Part shown: positions 51,486-59,893 of the stretch, piece after piece | Numbering within the stretch: the stretch's first letter is position 1 | How the letters are laid out: each line of letters starts with the position of its first letter | Source: Parabacteroides gordonii MS-1 = DSM 23371 | Lineage (GTDB): Bacteria > Bacteroidota > Bacteroidia > Bacteroidales > Tannerellaceae | DNA: 64,000 nucleotides | Direction of reading: 5' to 3' | Assembly: GCF_000969825.1 (NCBI RefSeq) | Contig: NZ_KQ033919.1 | Coordinates: forward strand, 3,174,749-3,238,748 | Notes under the pieces: model-generated | Seen by the model: the letters and a program-made list of their open reading frames with translations, nothing else | Database searches by the model: none | Told to the model about the DNA's origin: nothing | Made by a program: the position numbers and the translations under genes

Positions 51486-53882
51486 TTATTCACTTTTTAA
51501 AACGTTAACGGGATTGCCGGAAGCCGCTTTGTAGCTATGCCAGCTGACAGTAAGTAGGGTAATGAACAGAACGAACAGTCCGCCCGTCAGATAAATACCG
51601 ATGCCGATCTCCGTACGATATACGAAACTTTCCAGCCAACGGTTCATCAACGACCAGGTGATAGGAATTGCGATAACAAAAGCGATGCTTATCCAATTGA
51701 TAAACTGCCTGTTCAGCAACAACATGATCTGTGAACTTGTTGCCCCGTTCACTTTCCGGATACCGATCTCTTTGGTGCGTTGTTCCGTAGCATATAAAGC
51801 CATTCCGAACAACCCGAAACAGGTCAGGAAGATACTGATGAAGGAATACATCAGCAGGAGTTGCGACAGTTCGGTCGCTTTATGGTTACGGGATAAAAAG
51901 TATTGGTAAACATCCTGATAAGAGAAATATTTCCCTGGATTGACCTTGTTCCATACCTGTCGGATAGTGGCGATGGATTTTTCTTTATCACCGTTGAGAC
52001 GTATGTAGATATAGTTGAATGTACTTTTTTCACTGTTATTGATCTGGACAGTAAAAGGATACACCTCATTTTCCAATGAATTTGTATAAAGATTGCTGAC
52101 GATCCCGGCAACTGTTGTAACCGGTGTGCCATCCGCAGAATCTTCGCTGTTATTATTGAATTCAAAGACACTCAACGGCTTTCCGATGGGATCTTCCCCT
52201 TTGCTGACCAATAGCTCGGCATACTTCTCGTTTATGTAGACCGGACGGCCCTGTTTTTCCAGGGCTTTATCGGGCGGAAGGCCTTCCAATAACTTAACCT
52301 GCAAAGCGTCCAGGATGCCGGAATCGCCGAAGTAATTGAGTTGAGGAACGTACCTTTCGCTGCCGTCTTCATTTTTCAGGACTGTTTGTACTATCCAGCT
52401 ATCTAGGATGGAACCTCCGGCAAGGGAAACATGCGCAATCTCCGGGTGGTTCTTTAATTCACGGGCTAAGGGGCGGATGTAAGAACCGTCTTCCAGCCAA
52501 TTCCCTATTTCGATCAGGTTCTTGTAATTTTCACCTCCTTTTCGGATAAAACCGATCTGGTCGTTTACCGTCAGTGTGGCGATAATAAGACCGATGGAGA
52601 TAACGTATTGTGCAATAGATAGTGAGGTAACGATCCTTCTCTTTTTATTCCCGGTGAAAAACTCCTTATAGCCGGCGCTGGAAAGCCCGGAGATCTTCCG
52701 GCTCATATAAGCTGCCGGAACAATAGACAGAAGTAAGATAAACCCGCAGATCAAAGGCAGGGATTGCCAGTTGAAGAAGAAGGCTGTATGCAACCGGCCG
52801 TTTACGATCGAATTGAAGACCGGTAATAAATCATGTGTGATCAGCAAGGAAAAAAAGAAAGCGATCAGAACCGTAAGAAAAGTATCGATAAATAATTGCC
52901 GGTTGATCTCTTTTCCGGTTGCCCCCATCAGTTTCTGTGTATGGATCATCCGCACCTGTTGTAGTAAGCGTGAAAAGTTGAGGTTGATATAATTGAAACA
53001 GGCTATCAATAGGATCAGGATAGCGGAGATCAGCCCGACATAAAGCAATACCGGCTGCCGATAATTCAGATAATCCGATTTTTGTTGCTCGGAAGTGTAG
53101 AAGTAACTTTCCTGTAGCGTGTTCAGGTAGTAATTTCCCACGTCACCCTGTAAAGTCGGTATTTTGTCTTTCTTTAATTGTGCTTCAAAAGTTTTCCGGT
53201 CGATCGGCCTGTTCATCAGTAACAGGCTGGTACCGCCATAGAAAGAATCAGAAATAGCCGTTATCGCTTCCAGCTTTAAAAACGATTGTTCCCTGTCGGC
53301 AATAATGGCGGCAACCTGGTAAGCATGTTCGTTGTTTGCACTGCCTTTGGTGTTCAATTCTTCATCAGGAAGGCTGAAATGAATTATTTTACCGATCGGA
53401 TTGGCTTTCCCGAAAAGTTTTCGGGCAGTTTGTTCTGTCAGGGCCAGTTTATCAGGCTGGGTCAAGGCCTCTTTCAGATCTCCGTAGAGTACTTTATAAG
53501 GGAAAAACTCCGCTAAAGATGGATCTGCGGAGACAAGGCGGACAGGGGCATGTTTCACATTATCAATGGAAATATATTTGACGGTTTGTCCGCTAATCCG
53601 GAGATAACTTTTGACCTCGGTGTATTTATCTTTCAGCATTCCGGGGATTTCAGCCCCCGCATATATCGTTTTCTCCCCGTTTTTCATCGGCCAGTCCTGA
53701 CTGAGTACCCAGATATGTTCCTTATTCGGGTTCCCTTTCTCTATACCGTATTCATGAATGGTAAACACGGCCAGCAGGTTCGTACAGGCAATCCCGATTG
53801 CCAGGCTGACGATCGAGATAACGGAGAATGTCTTATTCCGCCACCAGCTACGCAGGACGAGTTTGAATGCGATTGTTTTCAT
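51486..53882 (-). CDS. FtsX/MacB-type ABC transporter permease, tandem copy B
   Basis: Permease of 798 aa, collinear with copy A. The start is near-identical (MKTIAFKLVLRSWWRNKTFSVISIVSLAIGIACTNLLAVFTI), as are the FtsX blocks (LLYVGLISAILILLIACFNYINLNFSRLLQQVRMIHTQKLMG) and the C-terminus (KEIGIRKVNGATSSQIMLLLNRQFINWISIAFVIAIPI, ending NPVNVLKSE). The periplasmic domains differ more. I choose the ATG at 53882; an upstream TTG would add 16 residues. Such pairs in Bacteroidetes often accompany sigma54-type regulators and a histidine kinase, and an NtrC-like gene does lie divergently upstream. The cargo is unknown; lipoprotein, peptide or antimicrobial export is possible. Confidence 0.92.
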   Translation of the reverse strand: MKTIAFKLVLRSWWRNKTFSVISIVSLAIGIACTNLLAVFTIHEYGIEKGNPNKEHIWVLSQDWPMKNGEKTIYAGAEIPGMLKDKYTEVKSYLRISGQTVKYISIDNVKHAPVRLVSADPSLAEFFPYKVLYGDLKEALTQPDKLALTEQTARKLFGKANPIGKIIHFSLPDEELNTKGSANNEHAYQVAAIIADREQSFLKLEAITAISDSFYGGTSLLLMNRPIDRKTFEAQLKKDKIPTLQGDVGNYYLNTLQESYFYTSEQQKSDYLNYRQPVLLYVGLISAILILLIACFNYINLNFSRLLQQVRMIHTQKLMGATGKEINRQLFIDTFLTVLIAFFFSLLITHDLLPVFNSIVNGRLHTAFFFNWQSLPLICGFILLLSIVPAAYMSRKISGLSSAGYKEFFTGNKKRRIVTSLSIAQYVISIGLIIATLTVNDQIGFIRKGGENYKNLIEIGNWLEDGSYIRPLARELKNHPEIAHVSLAGGSILDSWIVQTVLKNEDGSERYVPQLNYFGDSGILDALQVKLLEGLPPDKALEKQGRPVYINEKYAELLVSKGEDPIGKPLSVFEFNNNSEDSADGTPVTTVAGIVSNLYTNSLENEVYPFTVQINNSEKSTFNYIYIRLNGDKEKSIATIRQVWNKVNPGKYFSYQDVYQYFLSRNHKATELSQLLLMYSFISIFLTCFGLFGMALYATEQRTKEIGIRKVNGATSSQIMLLLNRQFINWISIAFVIAIPITWSLMNRWLESFVYRTEIGIGIYLTGGLFVLFITLLTVSWHSYKAASGNPVNVLKSE

Positions 53883-53990
53883 CTGAATAATATTTTCCGT
53901 AAAACTATTCTCTTTTCGTTTGTAAGGCAAAGAATAAGAGAAAATAATCCGGTTGCCGATGCGAAACGTCTAATAATTGGACAGTGCTTC

Positions 53991-54078
53991 TCTACATGGA
54001 GCCTGCTCCGACCGGAGCAGATAGTATGCTCGCCTCGGAAAGCATCATCTGCTCCGTTCGGCGCAGGTTGTCTGCTGA
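53991..54078. repeat. Phased palindrome array 5 (23-bp period)
   Basis: Units of about 19 bp start at 53991, 54014, 54037 and 54060, an exact 23-bp period, with 4-5-bp spacers (GACC, GCCTC, GTTC). Neighbouring units are partly inverted copies: GGAGCAGATAGTATGCTC and AAGCATCATCTGCTCC. The GCCTC spacer is shared with array 2. It lies between the divergent permease and NtrC-like genes, where regulatory sites are expected. Confidence 0.82.
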
Positions 54079-54135
54079 AAGTTTTTTCTCTTTGGAAATA
54101 GAATAACGGATTATCCTTTTATCTTTGCTCCGGTT

Positions 54136-54948
54136 ATGATAGACGGAAAGATAATAGTGGTAGACGATAACGAAGCGGTGCTTAAAACGTTGCGGATGAT
54201 CCTTTCGCGCGAGTTCCGAACGGTGGTTTGTACCTCGCAACCGACCTTGTTGCCTGCTTTGCTCCGGGAAGATGACGTGGATGTCGTTTTGCTGGATATG
54301 AATTTTGGGACAGGCAAGCAGAGCGGGGGAGAAGGACTGTTTTGGCTGGATCGTATCCACGAACGCCCAAACCCTCCGGCAGTGATCCTGATCACTGCTT
54401 TTGGCGATATCGAACTGGCCGTCGCTTCCCTGAAAAGAGGGGCTGCCGATTTCGTTGTGAAGCCGTGGGATAACGAGAAACTGCTCTCGACCGTCCTTGC
54501 TGCCTGGAAAGCCCGTTCCGGGAGAAAACAAAATTCCTTTCGGAAGGATTCCGGGTTCCCTTCGGAAGAAACAGATTCCGTAGTTGTCTTACTTGTCAAT
54601 TCCCTTCTGCGCAAATATGCGACGGCCTACGGTAAACCTTTTCCGGGCATCACGCCTGAAGCTCTGCAAAAACTGTCGGCAATGATGCTCAACGGCGATT
54701 TGGCCGCTTTGCAACAAACGATTGAACGGGCGGTATTACTTTCCAATGCTTCCTTATTGGATGCCGATGATTTTTATATAGAAGACTCAGCAACTCCGGT
54801 TTCCCGCCCTGTGACATTGGACGAAATGGAAAAACAGTTCATCAGCGAAGTGCTTGCCGAGAAGAAAGGCAACCTTACCCTTTGCGCCCAGCAGCTGAAT
54901 ATCAGCCGCCAGACGCTTTATAATAAGATGAAGAAATACAACCTGTAA
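54136..54948 (+). CDS. NtrC-like response regulator lacking the AAA+ sigma54-activating core
   Basis: Response regulator of 270 aa. The receiver (1-125) has Asp10-Asp11, the phospho-acceptor Asp54 (VVLLDMNFG), Thr87 (ITAFGD) and Lys109 (DFVVKPW). The C-terminal Fis-type helix-turn-helix (about 230-270) is NLTLCAQQLNISRQTLYNKMKKYNL. Between them only the end of an NtrC-type module remains: VNSLLRKYATAYGKPFPGITPEALQKLSAMMLNGDLAALQQTIERAVLLS. The usual Walker A, GAFTGA loop and Walker B are absent, and the normally conserved PWPGNVREL reads MLNGDLAAL. NtrC-type proteins are about 450 aa. The single open frame suggests a stable in-frame deletion. It probably binds DNA under phosphorylation control but cannot activate sigma54 directly. 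Confidence 0.88.
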   Translation: MIDGKIIVVDDNEAVLKTLRMILSREFRTVVCTSQPTLLPALLREDDVDVVLLDMNFGTGKQSGGEGLFWLDRIHERPNPPAVILITAFGDIELAVASLKRGAADFVVKPWDNEKLLSTVLAAWKARSGRKQNSFRKDSGFPSEETDSVVVLLVNSLLRKYATAYGKPFPGITPEALQKLSAMMLNGDLAALQQTIERAVLLSNASLLDADDFYIEDSATPVSRPVTLDEMEKQFISEVLAEKKGNLTLCAQQLNISRQTLYNKMKKYNL

Positions 54949-54956
54949 AGAACGGT

Positions 54957-56273
54957 CTATTTAACAACGATCATCACATACTGATTTTCCTTTATTCTTT
55001 TGTTATCGAGCATATCGATCAGTTTCTGCTGCTGTGGAGAGCCGGTTCGTTTCACATTAAGCCTCATTTCAGTTAATGTGAGGATCATGTACAGGTATTC
55101 ATCCGTCTGACCGTCCGGCCAGAAAGTAAATCCGCCATCCAGATCGTTGATGAATCCTTTCTCTCTCTTGGGGAGGATATATGTTTTTCCTTCTTCTTTC
55201 AGATAAACAGCCTGATAACTCAGTGTCGGTTTGTATTCGTATTCGAAATTCAGCCAGGATAAAATCTTTGGCCCGTTCTTCTGGTACATTCCCATGAATA
55301 ACCCTTTCGGGTTTTCGTATAAGGTACGAAGCCATATTTTACCGTCTTTTATTTCTTTTCCAACCTCATAGTCAGCGAAAATGCCATGTTTCCCTAAATT
55401 GATAGCGTATAATGGTACGACTGTTTGCGGATCGCGAAGTTGATATACGGTGTCGCAGAACGGGATCATAAAAGTCATCCGGTCTTGCGTGTCGTTCCAG
55501 TAAGAGGTCTGGAAAAAAGGAATATTATCCGTCTGCTCCCGGGATAAAGAGGATTTACCCTTTAAATCAAACTTGCAGAGTGTTTCTCCTGCCGGATTAA
55601 AGGTCATCATGCTGGTGGGGATACCGCAGGAGTCTTCATAATGACTTAACATGTAGCCGTTGGAAGAGAAGCCCAGTAGCTTGTCGTTTCTCAGGTTGAC
55701 GGTATATTTCTCCTCCAAAATTTCTGGGAAAATATACCGGTCGATAGTCAGCATTGTATCCAACGGAGGTAATGCTCCGATTTGCGGATCGAAAAGCTCC
55801 AGGCTTTCCTTGTTATTTTGATCCCTGCCGCTTAAAGCACAATACATCCGGGTGGTCTTTTTGTCGTAAAACAGATTATGCCCGTTCACATCATTATTCC
55901 ACTTATAAACTAAAGCTTTGAAGCCATAACGCTTGCTGGGAATTCCGGCTTTCCGGTAATAGATCCGGGGATTGTTGAATGTGATAAAAGCATCACTGTC
56001 CGGCACGGCGATAGCTTGTGTAATCGTATAGTTCCCATCTCCAACGATGTAATAATCTATTTGTGAAGCGATCTGGCTTAGCTTCAGAGGTGTTGTAGAT
56101 TTGTCGAGCGCCTCTGCTACATCTATATTGGCCGGGGCTGCGGATAGATCTACCTTTCCGCTGTATTTAGGAGGAGTGAACGAAGGGACACTTTTATCTT
56201 CTTTTCCTTTACAACTGCTCAGTATGCTGATCCATGCTGCACAAAGACAAATCAGGACGGGATATGTTTTCAT
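54957..56273 (-). CDS. Beta-propeller-like lipoprotein of unknown function
   Basis: Exported lipoprotein of 438 aa; lipobox ISILSSC with the modified Cys near residue 21. The body has repeated strand patterns (ITQAIAVPDSDAFITFNNPRIYYRK, KALVYKWNNDVNGHNLFYDKKTTRMYCALSG, GETLCKFDLKGKS, TVYQLRDPQTVVPLYAINLGKHG) like the 6-bladed propeller proteins (DUF4221/DUF4934 type) common in Bacteroides. I cannot place it in one family. A -7 promoter element lies 27 bp upstream. It converges on the NtrC-like gene, 8 bp away, without an obvious terminator. Confidence 0.72.
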   Translation of the reverse strand: MKTYPVLICLCAAWISILSSCKGKEDKSVPSFTPPKYSGKVDLSAAPANIDVAEALDKSTTPLKLSQIASQIDYYIVGDGNYTITQAIAVPDSDAFITFNNPRIYYRKAGIPSKRYGFKALVYKWNNDVNGHNLFYDKKTTRMYCALSGRDQNNKESLELFDPQIGALPPLDTMLTIDRYIFPEILEEKYTVNLRNDKLLGFSSNGYMLSHYEDSCGIPTSMMTFNPAGETLCKFDLKGKSSLSREQTDNIPFFQTSYWNDTQDRMTFMIPFCDTVYQLRDPQTVVPLYAINLGKHGIFADYEVGKEIKDGKIWLRTLYENPKGLFMGMYQKNGPKILSWLNFEYEYKPTLSYQAVYLKEEGKTYILPKREKGFINDLDGGFTFWPDGQTDEYLYMILTLTEMRLNVKRTGSPQQQKLIDMLDNKRIKENQYVMIVVK

Positions 56274-56299
56274 GATATCAGGTATTAAATTGATTGGTT

Positions 56300-56307
56300 C
56301 AAAAATA
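56300..56307 (-). promoter_or_regulatory. -7 promoter element of the propeller-like lipoprotein gene
   Basis: CAAAAATA reads TATTTTTG on the minus strand, matching TAnnTTTG, 27 bp before the start codon. Confidence 0.5.
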
Positions 56308-56409
56308 AGAATTATTTATTGAATGGTGATTATTAAATACGATTTTATCGTTTGTTTACGAATGGATAGTAAAATATGGTCTTTTTGTTTGTGTATCTGT
56401 GTATTACCC

Positions 56410-56455
56410 TGTTGATAACTTTGTTGATAAACCTGTTGATAACAGATGTGGACAA
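56410..56455. repeat. Cluster of four DnaA-box-like 9-mers
   Basis: TGTTGATAA occurs at 56410, 56422 and 56434 (12-bp steps), followed by TGTGGACAA at 56447. Each differs by one base from the DnaA box TGTGGATAA, all in the same orientation. The cluster lies in the 188-bp gap between the propeller-like lipoprotein gene and the end of the MazF-type gene. It resembles initiator-binding arrays, but no dnaA gene is nearby. Confidence 0.5.
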
Positions 56456-56461
56456 AGGTCT

Positions 56462-56794
56462 TTAAAATATTGTTTGCTTGATCTTTTCTATTACTTCCTG
56501 AAAGGCCGGGCTCTTAATGCGGCTACAAATCTTTACGACATCCCGCTCAGTATATCCTCCGATCAGTTGGCATATTACATAACTCTTTTTAGATAGAGGT
56601 TTCGTCAACATTTCATTATCTAAAGGATATGTATATTGAGGATTATAATTTTTAGATGAAATCATTGCAATGTAGAAGAAATCTTCAGTTTCCTGTAGTT
56701 CGTCATTTGAGACAACAATAGCCATGTGAGGTTTGGTTGTCCCGTCCGGAAAAAGATAGTTTACTTCTATTATGTCTCTCTGATGGACTTTCAT
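56462..56794 (-). CDS. PemK/MazF-family toxin (endoribonuclease)
   Basis: Toxin-like protein of 110 aa in the PemK/MazF fold. The N-terminal strand pair (VHQRDIIEVNYLFPDGTTKPHMAIVVSNDE) matches the family's RGDI...PG...RP.LVVS pattern. A central FFYIAMISSK segment and the later SYVICQLIGGYTERDVVKICSRIKSPAFQEVIEKIKQTI fit the family. MazF-type proteins cut mRNA at short sequences. The start overlaps the upstream antitoxin gene by 4 bp, the normal coupling. The target sequence is unknown. Confidence 0.88.
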   Translation of the reverse strand: MKVHQRDIIEVNYLFPDGTTKPHMAIVVSNDELQETEDFFYIAMISSKNYNPQYTYPLDNEMLTKPLSKKSYVICQLIGGYTERDVVKICSRIKSPAFQEVIEKIKQTIF

Positions 56795-57015
56795 TCAGAT
56801 AAGTATTTTTCTATATGCTTTGCCATAGAACGTTTTGAATTAGTGAAAAACAGCTTTTTCTCTTCTTCAATCTTTACTTCTTCTTCCGCTTCTTTCTTTT
56901 CAGAACGAATTTTCCACCCCATTTTTTTTGCCAGAAACTCGAATACAGAGACTTCCGACTGAGGAATATCCACTTGTATGCTTAATATGTTTCCTGTTGT
57001 TTTCATTTCGTTCAT
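56791..57015 (-). CDS. Antitoxin of the MazF-type pair
   Basis: Small 74-aa protein (71 aa if the ATG at 57006 is used). A short beta-like start (NILSIQVDIPQSEVSVFEFLAKKMGWKI) is followed by a very charged stretch (EKKEAEEEVKIEEEKK) and a helical end. The charged C-terminal half is probably disordered until it binds the toxin. It overlaps the toxin gene by 4 bp. It does not match a classic MazE or RHH antitoxin I can name. A large inverted repeat covering the promoter just upstream is the likely autoregulatory site. Confidence 0.8.
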   Translation of the reverse strand: MNEMKTTGNILSIQVDIPQSEVSVFEFLAKKMGWKIRSEKKEAEEEVKIEEEKKLFFTNSKRSMAKHIEKYLSE

Positions 57016-57020
57016 ATATC

Positions 57021-57071
57021 TATATTACAAAGATATAAAGATTTTTCTAATCATTATATCTTTGTAATATA
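57021..57071. promoter_or_regulatory. 18-bp perfect inverted repeat containing promoters in both directions
   Basis: TATATTACAAAGATATAA at 57021-57038 and its exact reverse complement at 57054-57071 flank 15 bp. Each arm contains a -7 box TATCTTTG: reading left in the left arm (towards the antitoxin gene, 13-20 bp from its start) and reading right in the right arm. The layout suits toxin-antitoxin autorepression. The leftward transcript would have almost no leader. Confidence 0.7.
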
Positions 57072-57086
57072 AAAGAAGTGTTCTTA

Positions 57087-59774
57087 TCAGTAACCCAACT
57101 TGAATTCCTGATCGACAGCGGGAACGCCTTCACTCATCCATTGGGGCATTGGCTGTTTGTTCAGATAATGCTGGAAGAACTGGAACATACGTTTCTGGAA
57201 ATCGATACGGTTTGCCAGCCGCATCGGCCAGTGGATCTCTCCCGGATAGTTTAGCATCCATACCGGTTTCTGCAGGCGTTTGAGTGCGATGAAGTACTCG
57301 ATACCCTGATACCAAGGCACATGACCGTCGTTATCGTTGTGCATGATCAGGATCGGAGTTTCCACCTTATCCATATTGAACAAAGGAGAGTTTTCCATAT
57401 ATTGCAGCGGTGAATCCCACGGTGTACCGCCAATACGGCTCTGTCCGTGTTCATACTGGAAAGAACGGTTCAGTCCCGATCCCCAGCGGATACCACCGTA
57501 TGCACTGAACATGTTAACGACCGGTGCACCTGACTCGATAGCAGAGAACAGGCTTGTGCGGGTCGCCAGGTAAGCAACCTGATATCCGCCCCAACTATGC
57601 CCCTGGGCGCCGATTGCTTTTTCATCAACATATCCTTTGGCGATCAGTGAAGTGATACCCGGCATAACGCAGTTATAGCAACTTTCTCCGGGATACCCGT
57701 CTACATAACGTACATCCGGATTGAAAATGATATATCCGTTACTGGTATAGAAATGATAATCGATCGTTGAACGATGAGGTTCCGGCATGTGGTAAGCATA
57801 AAGGGTTTCCGAATTACGCTCGTAGAAATTCACGATAACCGGGTATTTCTTGTTCGGATCGAAGTTTTCCGGTTTGTAGACAACCCCTTCTAGGGGTATC
57901 CCATCCAGTGATATCCATGATACCGGTTCTGCTGTGCCCCAGTTTATGTCGGCTTGTTGTTCGCCCCCGTTTGTTAACCGGACAGATTTCTTGAAAGCCA
58001 GGTCTGACAGGCGGATGTCCGGGTACTGTTCAAATGTCTCGGATGTATAAATGACGGCATTGGCATCTTTTGCCTTTACCGGAGTTTTAAGCATGAAGTT
58101 TCCGGCCAGTAATGTTTTAGGCACGGCAGGAGCAGAAAGGTGTGTGCTGTAATATCCCGAGCCTTTTGTCTTCTCGTTGAAAGCCAGCAGTAATTGAGGT
58201 TCAGTCAGATTGATGAACTTCTTCTCCTTATCCAGCTTAACCAGTCGGTATGATAACTGTTCTTTGCGTCCGTTCAGAGTAAGGTTGACGGGGGATGTCT
58301 GAGCCGTAGGATCGAATTTCCAGATATCATACCGGTCATAGATCAATAGATATTGGTCGTTGGCAGTCCATCCGGCCAGCCCGTGAGGTGACGGATAGTC
58401 AGGCACGTCATTATCCTCATCCCAGGCTGTAAATGAAGCGGGAGTCGTCAGACGATATTCTTTACCATCACTCATAGAACGTGTATACCAGGAGCTGTCT
58501 TGTGCACAATACCAGTAAGCATAAGCGCCTTTCGGGGAGAGAAGCATATGGGTATTGGTCGCTTTTTTGATTTGCTGGCGGTCACCGGTTTCGAGGTTGA
58601 CTGTATAAATATCGTAGCGGCTTCTGCCTTCCCACATCTGTTCTGTTGCGTAGGGCAGATTGGTCGATAACAATGCTATGGATGCGTTGCCTTCCGTAGC
58701 AGTCTGAAGAGTCGGAATTTCTTTGTCAGCCAACTGAATCAGCTTGTTTTCGGGAATGTTATATACAGCGGCATAGGACTTTTTCAGATCCTTTTCCTTG
58801 TTGAACACCTGTTGGGTATATTGTACGGCTTCATCCCATTTCCATATCTGTACATCGGGACGATTATCGGCCAATACGGTCGTGTCCTTTTGTTGGGGAG
58901 CCGGGGCTGTACCGAAGAAAAGACGTTGTGCATTCTCCGAGAAACGAAGGTCGCCATTTTCGCTGATCACCCAGCCGGCAGGGATAAAACTTTGTTCCCG
59001 GTCTGCGATCTGGCGGGCAGGTGCATTATTTTCCGATAGATAAAGGGTACATTGTGTGGCTGTAGAATCTTTATCGGGGCTATGCAGAAAAGCTATTTTG
59101 TTACCTGTTTCATCGAAAGAAACTTTTTTGATAACTCCTTTTCCTTCAAAGATCAACGAGCGGCCTTTGTCGGGAGTGAAGGTGGATAAGGTGGAGTCTG
59201 TTGTATAATATAAGATATTTCCTTTTTTAGCGAAACCAAACTCTTTTACGTCAGCTATTATCGCCTCTTTGAGTCTGTCCAGTGAGCGGACGTGCAATAC
59301 GGTATCTGATTTACTGTTTCTTTTATAGGCGATCCAGTCTGCGGTTTCAGAGAGTTTGTATGATTTTAAAGAGTCGATCGTCTCTTTCTTATCGGGAAGG
59401 TTGAAGATGATCAGTTCGTCTGCAGGCATCTCTTCTTCTTTGGCCTTTTTCAGTTTTAAGGCCTCTACTTTTTCCAGTTCCGGCTTTTTTGTGACCAGCA
59501 GATAGCGGGAAGATGCTGAAAATTCAGCATGTCCTGCCGGACGGAAAGAGGCTGTCATTTCTCCTTTAGCGTTATAAACCAGTATGCTGGCGTCTCCTCT
59601 CCAGGGTTCCATTTTGCAGGCTACCCATTTGCCATCATGCGAAATAGATTGTTCGGTGATCCGTTTCCAGCTAACCATCTCCTCGAATGTCATTGCCTTT
59701 TTTGCTTCCTGTGCAGAAAGTGTACAATAAGCACTCAGACAAATAAAAAATCCCAATTGTTTAAGATACCTCAT
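57087..59774 (-). CDS. S9-family prolyl oligopeptidase-type serine peptidase, exported
   Basis: Exported peptidase of 895 aa from the ATG at 59774 (an upstream TTG would add 12 residues before a normal signal peptide, MRYLKQLGFFICLSAYCTLSAQ). A large N-terminal beta-propeller covers about residues 30-600. The alpha/beta-hydrolase domain starts near 620 (PVIVNFYERN). The catalytic triad is Ser727 (GAQGHSWGGYQ), Asp816 (HNDNDGHVPW) and His848 (GEIHWP). The family usually cleaves short peptides, often after proline or as dipeptidyl- or acylaminoacyl-peptidases. The nucleophile region is GHSWGG rather than GWSYGG. It is bounded by the antitoxin inverted repeat downstream and a terminator upstream. 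Confidence 0.93.
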   Translation of the reverse strand: MRYLKQLGFFICLSAYCTLSAQEAKKAMTFEEMVSWKRITEQSISHDGKWVACKMEPWRGDASILVYNAKGEMTASFRPAGHAEFSASSRYLLVTKKPELEKVEALKLKKAKEEEMPADELIIFNLPDKKETIDSLKSYKLSETADWIAYKRNSKSDTVLHVRSLDRLKEAIIADVKEFGFAKKGNILYYTTDSTLSTFTPDKGRSLIFEGKGVIKKVSFDETGNKIAFLHSPDKDSTATQCTLYLSENNAPARQIADREQSFIPAGWVISENGDLRFSENAQRLFFGTAPAPQQKDTTVLADNRPDVQIWKWDEAVQYTQQVFNKEKDLKKSYAAVYNIPENKLIQLADKEIPTLQTATEGNASIALLSTNLPYATEQMWEGRSRYDIYTVNLETGDRQQIKKATNTHMLLSPKGAYAYWYCAQDSSWYTRSMSDGKEYRLTTPASFTAWDEDNDVPDYPSPHGLAGWTANDQYLLIYDRYDIWKFDPTAQTSPVNLTLNGRKEQLSYRLVKLDKEKKFINLTEPQLLLAFNEKTKGSGYYSTHLSAPAVPKTLLAGNFMLKTPVKAKDANAVIYTSETFEQYPDIRLSDLAFKKSVRLTNGGEQQADINWGTAEPVSWISLDGIPLEGVVYKPENFDPNKKYPVIVNFYERNSETLYAYHMPEPHRSTIDYHFYTSNGYIIFNPDVRYVDGYPGESCYNCVMPGITSLIAKGYVDEKAIGAQGHSWGGYQVAYLATRTSLFSAIESGAPVVNMFSAYGGIRWGSGLNRSFQYEHGQSRIGGTPWDSPLQYMENSPLFNMDKVETPILIMHNDNDGHVPWYQGIEYFIALKRLQKPVWMLNYPGEIHWPMRLANRIDFQKRMFQFFQHYLNKQPMPQWMSEGVPAVDQEFKLGY

Positions 59775-59835
59775 AAGATCGATTACGTGTGTTATGTTTA
59801 TGATATGCAATATTACGACTTTTTGATTTTACCAC

Positions 59836-59868
59836 AAAAAAAGCGGAGACCTTTACCGGTACTCCGCC
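59836..59868 (-). terminator. Rho-independent terminator after the TlpA-like gene
   Basis: On the minus strand GCGGAG pairs with CTCCGC, extended by ACC/GGT with a one-base bulge, followed by a run of seven T. It starts 26 bp after the TlpA-like stop codon and separates that gene from the S9 peptidase gene. Confidence 0.78.
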
Positions 59869-59893
59869 TTCATTAAGTGCTATATTCTGAATT

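Noticed and set aside
54136-54948. NtrC-like gene as a pseudogene
   Set aside because: The frame is intact from receiver to helix-turn-helix with key residues kept, so an in-frame shortened but possibly working protein is more likely than a decayed gene.
56410-56455. Calling this site the chromosomal origin
   Set aside because: There is no dnaA or other replication gene nearby, all boxes differ by one base from consensus and skew cannot be judged here; kept only as a repeat and a finding.
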